From Pedobacter sp. BAL39 (GTDB taxonomy: Bacteria; Bacteroidota; Bacteroidia; Sphingobacteriales; Sphingobacteriaceae), in assembly GCF_000170795.1 (NCBI RefSeq), contig NZ_ABCM01000018.1, positions 1-64,000 of the forward strand: a DNA stretch of 64,000 bases. Reading direction: 5' to 3'. A model generated the notes under the pieces. The model saw nothing but the letters and a program-made list of their open reading frames with translations. It was not told the DNA's origin and made no database searches. Shown piece by piece: positions 53,890 through 61,632 of this stretch (positions are counted from its first letter, which is position 1; each line of letters begins with the position of its first letter). A program made the translations under genes and the position numbers.

Positions 53890-56800
53890 ATGAAATTGAA
53901 ATTTTTATTAACGCTTACAGCAGCGATGCTGTTCTTTTGCCGGACGGGGTGGGCACAAACTTTTGCTCCCGACCTCTACTACAAGATTGTTAACGATAAG
54001 GGTATGGCCATCGATAATGGCAATACCGGTGAAAATGATGCGCTGTTGATGCTTACAGCGAATGTAAAGGAAAACCTTGGGCAGGTGTGGACCATATTGC
54101 CGGCCAAAGACGGAACTTTTACCATTACAAGCTCGAAGTATAAGAGCAGCATAGACAATGGCAACAGGCCTGACGATGAGATGACGCTGATGCTGCAGTG
54201 GACAGCCAGTAAGGAGAATCCCAATCAGCAGTTTCTCATTAGCCCGGCGGCTGATGGTACCTTCTATATCACCAACCGCAGGAAAGACAAAGCATTCGAC
54301 TACCGCAATGATGGGAAGCTCATCTATACTAAAGCAGATCCTGAGCGTGTGCAGCAGCAATGGAGGATTGTGGAGGTGAAGGTTAAAATTCCTAAAGACA
54401 AAAAGGTTGTCAGCAAAAATGTATGGGAGAACGAGCAGATCTTTGGCATCAATAAAGAAGCTGGTCGCGCTACTTTTATCCCATTTGCTTCAAAAAAAGA
54501 AATGATGAAGGATGAGTACTTCAAATCTCCATGGCTGTATCCGCATTCTTCGAGGTATCAGTTGCTGAATGGACAGTGGAAATTCAACTGGTCTAAGCAG
54601 CCTCAGGATCGTCCTGAAGATTTCTATAAACCAGGTTATGATGTTTCCTCCTGGAAAGAAATTCCGGTGCCTTCCAATTGGGAGATGCTGGGTTATGGTA
54701 CACCTATCTATACGAATATTACCTATCCTTTTAAAAATAACCCTCCTTTCATTCAGCCTGTCAAAGGGTATACGGTAGAAAATGAACCTAATGCCGTTGG
54801 ATCGTACAGAAGAGAATTTACAATTCCCGATGACTGGAAGGATAAAGCCATTACACTGCATTTTGATGGTGCTTACAGCGGACTTTTTGTGTATGTAAAC
54901 GGCAAAAAGGTCGGCTATAGCCAGGGTGCCAACAACGTGGCAGAATTTGACATCACCAAATATGTTAAAAGTGGTGTAAACACCTTGGCTTGCGAAGTTT
55001 ATCGCTGGACAGATGGCAGTTATATTGAAGATCAGGATATGTTCCGTCTGAGTGGTATCCATCGCGATGTTTACCTGCTGGCTACACCAAAAGCACATTT
55101 ACAGGATTTTTATGTTTCTGCTGATTTCAGTGGTGATGATTACGGCAAAGCCAACTTTAAGCTAGATGCCACTATGCGCAACCTGGGGAAATCCGGACCT
55201 GCTGCGGGATCGTTACAAGTAAGCCTGCTGGATGCCCAGGGACAACCTTTACTGGAAATGAAAAAAGCAGTGGATGGCATCCGTGGCGGGCAACAGCAGC
55301 AGCTGAACCTTTCCGCAATGGTGACCAAACCTTTGCTCTGGACTGCAGAAACACCAAATCTTTACACTGTGGTACTGGAATGGAAGGATGCTGCAGGAAA
55401 TACCTTGGAAGCAACCAGTACGAAGTTTGGTTTCCGCAAGATAGAGATCAAAAACAAAGTGGCTTACATCAACGGAGAAAAGGTATTGTTCAAGGGCGTA
55501 AACAGACATGACATCCATCCGGTACTTGGTAAGGCCGTTCCGGTGGAGTCGATGATCAGGGACATCACCCTGATGAAGCAGCACAACCTGAACACCGTAC
55601 GTACCAGCCACTATCCAAACGATCCGAAGATGTACGCCCTTTATGATTATTACGGATTGTACATTATGGATGAGGCCGACCTGGAATGTCATGGTAACCA
55701 TAGCCTTTCAAATAACCCGGACTGGCTGCCGGCAATGATTGACCGCCAGGAGCGTCTGATCAGTCGCGATAAAAACCACCCATCGGTGGTCTTCTGGTCT
55801 TTCGGTAATGAATCCGGTGGTGGTGATAACTTTATCGCCATTGCAAAAAGGGTGAAAGAACTGGATGGCAGTCGCCCGACTCATTACGAGGGCAGGAGCG
55901 AGGTTGCCGATATGGACTCGCACATGTACCCTTCCATTGATGGCATGGCCAGGATGGACCGCAGAAATAGCGACAGACCATATTTCCTATGTGAGTATGC
56001 GCACTCCATGGGCAATGCCCTGGGCAACTTTGTCGAGTATTGGGATTATATTGAGAATAAATCGCAAAGAATGATTGGCGGCTGTGTGTGGGATTGGATT
56101 GACCAGTCGCTGGTCAAACCGGGAGAATCACCGACTGCATTTTACTATGGCGGCAGCTTTGGCGAAACGCCAAATGACGGCGACTTCAGCAATGACGGTC
56201 TGGTGACACCTGACCGCAATGTGACGCCGAAATTACTGGAAGTCAAACGTGTGCTTCAGTATGTGAAGTTCATTCCGGAAGATTTGACACAAGGGAAAAT
56301 CAAAGTGATCAACAGGTACGATTTCCTCAACCTGAATACTTTTGGCCTGAGCTGGAAGCTGTTGAAAAACGGTCTTGCGGCGGATTCAGGAAAGATAGAG
56401 CTGGCTAGTGTATTGCCAAACGATTCTTTATTACTGAATGTTCCCGTTGGAAAACTGCAGCCTGGAAATGAATATTTTCTGAACCTCACAGCTACGCTGA
56501 AAAACGGAGAAAGCTGGGCAAATGCGGGCCATGTAGTTGCAGAAGCACAGTTTGCATTGACGCCACGCGTTTATCCGGCAGCCCCTGTGGCTGTCGCTGC
56601 AGAAGCGAAAAAGAAAAAAGCAAAAGCTGCCGCCAGTACATTGAAACTGAATGAGCAAGGGAATGTTGTGGAGATCAAGGGGGATGGTTTTGACGTTCAT
56701 TTTGACCGTAACAGCGGCAAAATGATTTCCTTAAAATATGACGGTACAGAGGTGCTTCATGAGCAGTCCGGCCCGGAGTTCAACTGGTACCGTTCGATTA

Positions 56801-57480
56801 ACAATGATGTTAGGGAATTTATAGAGACCAAAACCACATTGAATAACTTCAGCTACAAAACTGCAGATGGTGGTTACTTTGTTGATGTGGATCAGTCTAT
56901 ACGTTTTGATGCACAGCAAACGACTTACCCGCTGCACATCACTTATTTCGTGCAGGCAAACGGCGCCGTTGATGTAAAAACAGTATTCCGTCAGAAATCT
57001 GGTAAATATGAGGTGCCGAGACTGGGCTTGACCATGAAGGTATCACCTTCACTGGAGCAAACGGACTATTACGGCAAAGGTCCTTTTGAAAATTATTCCG
57101 ATCGCAAAGTTGCAGCAGATTATGGTGTGTACCACACCACCGCCAAAGATATGGAAGTGGCTTATGTGCGCTCGCAGACCATGGGCAACCGTGAGGATGT
57201 ACGTTGGTTAAGCCTGACCGATGGACGGCATAAAGGGCTGAAGGTAGTGGCATTGGACCGTCTGAGCTTTAGTGCACTTCACTTTAGCGACAGGCAGCTT
57301 TGGGACAATAAATACCATGCTTACTTTGATGAGTTGCGTAAGCCTGAAATTTACCTGAACCTGGATGCGGTACAACGCGGACTGGGGAATGCGAGCTGTG
57401 GCCCGGGTCCTCTACCTCAATACGAAATTCCATTAAACCAGGATCAGTCGTTTGAGTTTAGGCTTGAGCCGTCCAGATAG
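53890..57480 (+). CDS. secreted GH2 beta-galactosidase with N-terminal ricin-type lectin domain
   Basis: 1196 residues with a signal peptide ending GWAQ. Residues 25-160 carry ricin-B-like repeats (YYKIVNDKGMAIDNGN, QVWTILPAKDGTFTITS, NQQFLISPAADGTFYITN, QQWRIVEV). From about 205 the LacZ-type GH2 order follows: sugar-binding domain (YQLLNGQWKFNWSKQP), immunoglobulin-like domain and TIM barrel with the HDIHP, TSHYPNDPKMYALYD and DEADLECHG motifs. The acid/base is Glu 641 in FGNESGGG and the nucleophile Glu 702 in CEYAHSMGN. The C-terminal Bgal small-chain domain (HEQSGPEFNWYR..., YYGKGPFENYSDR) completes it. An inserted Lys/Ala-rich linker lies at about 905-920. It hydrolyses beta-galactosides in the periplasm or outside the cell. 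Confidence 0.95.
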   Translation: MKLKFLLTLTAAMLFFCRTGWAQTFAPDLYYKIVNDKGMAIDNGNTGENDALLMLTANVKENLGQVWTILPAKDGTFTITSSKYKSSIDNGNRPDDEMTLMLQWTASKENPNQQFLISPAADGTFYITNRRKDKAFDYRNDGKLIYTKADPERVQQQWRIVEVKVKIPKDKKVVSKNVWENEQIFGINKEAGRATFIPFASKKEMMKDEYFKSPWLYPHSSRYQLLNGQWKFNWSKQPQDRPEDFYKPGYDVSSWKEIPVPSNWEMLGYGTPIYTNITYPFKNNPPFIQPVKGYTVENEPNAVGSYRREFTIPDDWKDKAITLHFDGAYSGLFVYVNGKKVGYSQGANNVAEFDITKYVKSGVNTLACEVYRWTDGSYIEDQDMFRLSGIHRDVYLLATPKAHLQDFYVSADFSGDDYGKANFKLDATMRNLGKSGPAAGSLQVSLLDAQGQPLLEMKKAVDGIRGGQQQQLNLSAMVTKPLLWTAETPNLYTVVLEWKDAAGNTLEATSTKFGFRKIEIKNKVAYINGEKVLFKGVNRHDIHPVLGKAVPVESMIRDITLMKQHNLNTVRTSHYPNDPKMYALYDYYGLYIMDEADLECHGNHSLSNNPDWLPAMIDRQERLISRDKNHPSVVFWSFGNESGGGDNFIAIAKRVKELDGSRPTHYEGRSEVADMDSHMYPSIDGMARMDRRNSDRPYFLCEYAHSMGNALGNFVEYWDYIENKSQRMIGGCVWDWIDQSLVKPGESPTAFYYGGSFGETPNDGDFSNDGLVTPDRNVTPKLLEVKRVLQYVKFIPEDLTQGKIKVINRYDFLNLNTFGLSWKLLKNGLAADSGKIELASVLPNDSLLLNVPVGKLQPGNEYFLNLTATLKNGESWANAGHVVAEAQFALTPRVYPAAPVAVAAEAKKKKAKAAASTLKLNEQGNVVEIKGDGFDVHFDRNSGKMISLKYDGTEVLHEQSGPEFNWYRSINNDVREFIETKTTLNNFSYKTADGGYFVDVDQSIRFDAQQTTYPLHITYFVQANGAVDVKTVFRQKSGKYEVPRLGLTMKVSPSLEQTDYYGKGPFENYSDRKVAADYGVYHTTAKDMEVAYVRSQTMGNREDVRWLSLTDGRHKGLKVVALDRLSFSALHFSDRQLWDNKYHAYFDELRKPEIYLNLDAVQRGLGNASCGPGPLPQYEIPLNQDQSFEFRLEPSR

Positions 57481-57540
57481 GGGATGAACAGGTATCTGCC
57501 CTTTCCGGCAGATACCGGACTGAATTTCTAAAATCATCAT

Positions 57541-57581
57541 AAAAACAGCCTTCGGACAGCAGCTCCGGAGGCTGTTTTCTT
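57541..57581 (+). terminator. rho-independent terminator after the GH2 gene
   Basis: 15-bp stem AAAACAGCCTTCGGA / TCCGGAGGCTGTTTT with one wobble pair and loop CAGCAGC, followed by CTTTTG, 61 nt past the stop. Confidence 0.85.
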
Positions 57582-57636
57582 TTGATCTCTGAAATAGAGG
57601 AATACTGCGTTAAAATTAGTCCTTCGATTGTATTTT

Positions 57637-57702
57637 ATCGTTTACAGAAGGGTTTCCAGGCTTTGTTTTGTGTATTATTGATTACACACAAATGTAAACG
57701 AT
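57637..57702. promoter_or_regulatory. nested inverted repeats abutting the start of the next gene
   Basis: ATCGTTTACA (57637-57646) and its exact complement TGTAAACGAT (57693-57702) frame the leader and end directly at the ATG. Inside lies a second inverted repeat, TTTGTGTA with TACACACAAA (bulged). The transcript could fold over the ribosome site, or the outer arms could be operators. Confidence 0.5.
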
Positions 57703-58482
57703 ATGAAAAAATTACTCATCATCGCAATGGCTTGCTATGGCCTTAGCGCAACTGCCCAGCTGCAGGAATCAAAAAACTTTTTATACCTCTATTCCGACTC
57801 TGTTATTTATGCAGACAGGATCCGGATGCGAATGGATTTGTCTGACAGACTGCAGGTCAGAGCGGACTCCAGGCGTGTGCCTCTGGGTCAGGTGAAGTTC
57901 ATCAACAATCAGGACGGATTTTTTGCCAACACTAGAAAGCTAGGGTCCAGTCGCTACGACGGTCTGGCGGAGAAAGTAATTGAGGGGCGCATGAATCTTT
58001 TTCAGGACATCTCTTTCGGTGAGCTCTATCGGGACCAATTCTGGCCGGAAGCAGAATTCAGGCGCCGGTCGGGATATCGGTCGACATATTCCAGTGCACA
58101 ATCGATCACCGGTACAATGTATTATAATAAGGGATACGGTGATCTTAAGAAAGTGAAATATATCAATCTTAAAAATGACATGTCTGACGACAAGGAGAGC
58201 CTTGATCTACTTGAAGGATATAGGAAGAGCATGAGAACCACCAAGGTGTTGTATGTTGCTGCTGGTGTTTCACTGTTGGCATCAACAGTGGCTTTTTTTG
58301 TTGATGTAAATAAGGTCAATGAACCTACCGGACCATTTGGGTTCCGGGAGCCAAGAGGAGGCAATATGACGGGAGCTTTCGCGCTGATGGGGGTAGGTGC
58401 AGGTTTTGCATTTGGCGGGGTGCTTAAACATCTGTCGACAGCCAGGAAGCTGGAAGCTGCGATAGACCATTATAACAGGTAA
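57703..58482 (+). CDS. secreted or membrane-anchored hypothetical protein
   Basis: 259 residues with a signal peptide (MKKLLIIAMACYGLSATAQ). The mature part begins LQESKNFLYLYSDSVIYADRIRMRMDLSDRLQVRADSRRVPLGQVKFINNQDGFFANTR. Two membrane-like segments follow near 184-205 (VLYVAAGVSLLASTVAFFV) and 223-245 (MTGAFALMGVGAGFAFGGVL). I do not recognise the family. It stands alone behind the GH2 terminator, with its own unusual leader repeats. Confidence 0.7.
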   Translation: MKKLLIIAMACYGLSATAQLQESKNFLYLYSDSVIYADRIRMRMDLSDRLQVRADSRRVPLGQVKFINNQDGFFANTRKLGSSRYDGLAEKVIEGRMNLFQDISFGELYRDQFWPEAEFRRRSGYRSTYSSAQSITGTMYYNKGYGDLKKVKYINLKNDMSDDKESLDLLEGYRKSMRTTKVLYVAAGVSLLASTVAFFVDVNKVNEPTGPFGFREPRGGNMTGAFALMGVGAGFAFGGVLKHLSTARKLEAAIDHYNR

Positions 58483-58626
58483 TAACAGCTCCACATCAGG
58501 GGTGCAGGGCAGATTTAATTAACTGCGGTTCAGTTGATCAGATGGACATCCTGAATTGCAATGAAATAGATTGAAGATTATGATTAATTTGGCAACAGAT
58601 TTTTCTGTTCCTAATAAAATGATCCG

Positions 58627-59076
58627 ATGTTAAAAAAGCTCTGCACCTATAATAACTGGGCCAATGCCTTAGTATTTGATGCCCTAACCAAGCACCAGGC
58701 GCTACTGCCTGAGACCTGTGTGCGTATATTCTGCCATATTGTGAATGCGCAGTCCATCTGGTTGAGCAGGATCAGTGGCATTCAGCCGAACCGTGGCGTA
58801 TGGGAGTTAGCCGAGTTATCGGATTGTGGACAGTATCTCGAAGAAAGTGCAGCGGGGCTGACCGCTTATCTCAAAGCAACAGACCTGAGTAATGTTCAGC
58901 CGATCCGTTATACAAATACCCAGGGCATCGCTTATGAAGATGGTAACCTGGATATACTGACGCATATTTTCAATCACGGCACGTATCACCGGGCACAGAT
59001 TGCCACGCTATTCAGGCAGGCAGGAATCAACCCTTTGAATACCGACTACATTCAGTTTGTAAGGCTTCCGGTTTAA
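58627..59076 (+). CDS. DinB family protein
   Basis: 149 residues with the four-helix DinB pattern: [13 protein letters not shown] near the start (about 8-20), a central [15 protein letters not shown] with His at about 38, and [21 protein letters not shown] near 117-138 with two further histidines. The three histidines form the metal site of this superfamily, which includes damage-inducible proteins and thiol transferases of the bacillithiol type. The exact activity cannot be set. Confidence 0.88.
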
Positions 59077-59178
59077 GCGGAGCGGCTTGTTCTCAAATTA
59101 ATTTCATAGTCATTGAGAACCTGGCGGGCAGCAGTACATCGTATTTTGAGAATAACGACGAGGCACTAACGCTACAAC

Positions 59179-59751
59179 ATGAATAATAGATATCTAACGG
59201 AAGAACAACTGGTGATGGCCTTAAAGCGCCATGACATTAAGGCGGTTGCCTATATTTATGAGCACTACTGTGATTCGATCTATGGTGTGCTGCTGAGCAT
59301 ACTCAAAGATCCTGATTTGAGCAACGATGCCTTTCAGGAGGTGGTATTCAAGATCTGGAATGCTGCCAGTAGATATGATGCATCCCGGGGACGCCTGTTT
59401 ACCTGGATGATCAACATTGCCCGAAACTATGCCGTTGACCGGCTACGCTCAAGACATTTGAAAAATCACGGGAGAAACAACCGCCTGGACGACTGCTTTC
59501 ATGAGGTAGATCATAGCCATCAGGTAAATTACAATGTTGACGTGATTGGAATCCGGAACCTGGTGCTCCGGTTAAAGCCTGATTTGCAGACTGCAATAGA
59601 CCTGGTTTACTTTAAAGGGTATAGTCATGTGGAGGCTGCTGAGTTTTTAGGGCTTCCGTTAGGCACGCTGAAGACCCGCGTCAGGACGGCGATGATGACC
59701 TTGAAAAGGTGTTATACCTATGAATGTCCGGCGACAACACATCCTGACTGA
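59179..59751 (+). CDS. ECF RNA polymerase sigma factor without adjacent anti-sigma gene
   Basis: 190 residues. Region 2: YIYEHYCDSIYGVLLSILKDPDLSNDAFQEVVFKIWNAASRYDASRGRLFTWMINIARNYAVDRLRSR. Region 4: LKPDLQTAIDLVYFKGYSHVEAAEFLGLPLGTLKTRVRTAMM. The wording RYDASRGRLFTWM and LGLPLGTLKTRVR is closer to SigK/RpoE-like ECF groups than to FecI-type factors in this window. The next gene is another sigma factor and FecR lies beyond it, so this factor has no dedicated anti-sigma neighbour. Confidence 0.9.
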   Translation: MNNRYLTEEQLVMALKRHDIKAVAYIYEHYCDSIYGVLLSILKDPDLSNDAFQEVVFKIWNAASRYDASRGRLFTWMINIARNYAVDRLRSRHLKNHGRNNRLDDCFHEVDHSHQVNYNVDVIGIRNLVLRLKPDLQTAIDLVYFKGYSHVEAAEFLGLPLGTLKTRVRTAMMTLKRCYTYECPATTHPD

Positions 59752-59839
59752 ACAGGTCTTCCAGCAGCACACCGGTAATTTTACATTTGGCTTTTAAGGA
59801 GTTATCCCATATATTTATTCTTCACATTAATTTTGTTTA

Positions 59840-60373
59840 ATGGGGCATGACGACCAAATATTACTGGATGAGCTAAAAAGCGGAAATCAATCTGCTTATG
59901 AACTTGTGTTCAAAAAGTACTATAAAATGCTGGTTGCCAAGGCCTATTTCATTCTTGAAGATGAGATGGAGGCCGAAGATCTGGTGCAGAACCTGTTTGT
60001 GACCATCTGGCAAAAATCCCATTTCCTATCTGTAAAAACTACCATTAAAGCTTACCTGTTCGGAGCGGTGCACAACCAATGCATGATGTATATCCGCGAT
60101 AAAAAGGTATCTGACCGGCGACTGAATGCGTATACCGATACGCTTGCGGTGGAGGAAGAACAGCAAGAGGCAGAGCCGGACTATGCAGGGCAGCTCGACC
60201 TGATATTCAATGACCTTCCAGTGCAGCGACAGCGGGTGTTTAAACTCGTATATATGGACAATAAAAAATACAAGGAGGCTGCAGAGGAGATGGGTTTGTC
60301 CGTCAATTCCATAAAGACCCACCTTAAGCTTGCCGTGAAGGCGCTCAGACATAAATTAATTAAAGTAAAATGA
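59840..60373 (+). CDS. ECF RNA polymerase sigma-70 factor (FecI-like)
   Basis: 177 residues. Region 2: YELVFKKYYKMLVAKAYFILEDEMEAEDLVQNLFVTIWQKSHFLSVKTTIKAYLFGAVHNQCMMYIR. Region 4: LPVQRQRVFKLVYMDNKKYKEAAEEMGLSVNSIKTHLKLAVKALRHKL. First gene of the third sigma/FecR/SusC set, with FecR 42 nt downstream. A TAATTTTG box ends only 4 nt before the ATG. Confidence 0.92.
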   Translation: MGHDDQILLDELKSGNQSAYELVFKKYYKMLVAKAYFILEDEMEAEDLVQNLFVTIWQKSHFLSVKTTIKAYLFGAVHNQCMMYIRDKKVSDRRLNAYTDTLAVEEEQQEAEPDYAGQLDLIFNDLPVQRQRVFKLVYMDNKKYKEAAEEMGLSVNSIKTHLKLAVKALRHKLIKVK

Positions 60374-60415
60374 ATCGTTCACCCGATTTCCTATTACTGA
60401 CTCTAATAGATAACG

Positions 60416-61558
60416 ATGACAGATCATAAGGAATACATAGCGGCGCTGTTATTTGAGAAGATTGCCGGCACGATCAGTGAGGACGATGACCTTATTGTCG
60501 AGGATGCTATTTTAAGAGATGCAGAGGTGAGGGCACAGTGGCAGGTCTTGCAGCAAAAGATGTCAAGTCCTGCTGCGGAGGCATTTCTGTCCGGTATTAA
60601 TGCGGATGCAGCATGGCTGCAGACCTCGGGACGTATGGCCGAACCATCGCTACAGCCTGTTGTCCGTCGATCCCGGTATTGGCAGCTGGCGGGTGTCGCC
60701 GCCATTCTGGCGTTAACGCTACCATTGGCCTGGTATTTTATCTCTCTGCGGAACCGTGTTGAACCATCTGCAGCATTAAAGCTGGCTGCTTCCAACCAGA
60801 TTTACCTGAAGAGTGATGACGGGCAGCTGATGGAGATCTCCGGAAACCAGCAATGGTCTGTCGGCGACGCAAAATTGAAGGCTACAGCTGACGAACTCAG
60901 CTACCAGACGAAAGCTGGAACAGCGGATGTCCGATCGGTGACATTGGTGGTTCCGGCAACGAAAGATTATAAGATCACCCTGTCGGACGGCACCAAAGTA
61001 TGGATGAATGCCAGTTCAAGTCTGCGTTTTCCGCTGCATTTTGGCAAGCGACGGAGAGAGGTTCACCTGACAGGTGAAGCTTATTTCGAGGTTACAAAAA
61101 ATAAGGAACAAGAGTTTGTCGTCCATACCGGTAGTGCCGATGTGCGTGTACATGGCACCTCATTTAATGTGAGTGCCTACGATACTGAGCAGTTTAGTGC
61201 GGCCCTGGTGGAGGGCTCGGTATCTGCCCTTAAAGATGGAAAACTGCTGAGGTTAAAGCCAGGAGAAAAGGCGGTGTTGACAAACGACGACCTGCACATG
61301 GAACATTTTGATGCACAGGAGGTACTGGCATGGATGCATGGAACTTATTTCTTCCACAACCAGGCGCTTTCGGATATCGCCCCGGTGATCAGTCGCTGGT
61401 TCGATGTAAAGGTTGCCTGGCAAAGTCCGTCCATTGCGCAGCAGACCTTTACCGGTGAGATTGACAGGCGCTTGCCGCTGGCGGTGGTGCTGAGCAATCT
61501 GCAGTTGTCGTCGGGCATAAAAGCAGAACTAAAAAACGGGATACTTACTTTTAAATAA
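60416..61558 (+). CDS. FecR family anti-sigma factor
   Basis: 380 residues with a membrane helix at about 84-105 (YWQLAGVAAILALTLPLAWYFI). The FecR domain follows (VVPATKDYKITLSDGTKVWMNASSSLRFPLHF, LTGEAYFEVTKNKEQEFVVHT, VRVHGTSFNVSAYDTEQFSAALVEGSV), then the C-terminal DUF4974-type region (VISRWFDVKVAWQ... LSNLQLSSGIKAELKNGILTFK). It should regulate the sigma factor encoded upstream in response to the SusC encoded 74 nt downstream. Confidence 0.93.
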   Translation: MTDHKEYIAALLFEKIAGTISEDDDLIVEDAILRDAEVRAQWQVLQQKMSSPAAEAFLSGINADAAWLQTSGRMAEPSLQPVVRRSRYWQLAGVAAILALTLPLAWYFISLRNRVEPSAALKLAASNQIYLKSDDGQLMEISGNQQWSVGDAKLKATADELSYQTKAGTADVRSVTLVVPATKDYKITLSDGTKVWMNASSSLRFPLHFGKRRREVHLTGEAYFEVTKNKEQEFVVHTGSADVRVHGTSFNVSAYDTEQFSAALVEGSVSALKDGKLLRLKPGEKAVLTNDDLHMEHFDAQEVLAWMHGTYFFHNQALSDIAPVISRWFDVKVAWQSPSIAQQTFTGEIDRRLPLAVVLSNLQLSSGIKAELKNGILTFK

Positions 61559-61632
61559 TTTTTTAAAAAAGCGTTCACCCATTTTTGTCTTTGTTGCATC
61601 TTCTAAGCAAACCATCTATAAACTTAGAATGT

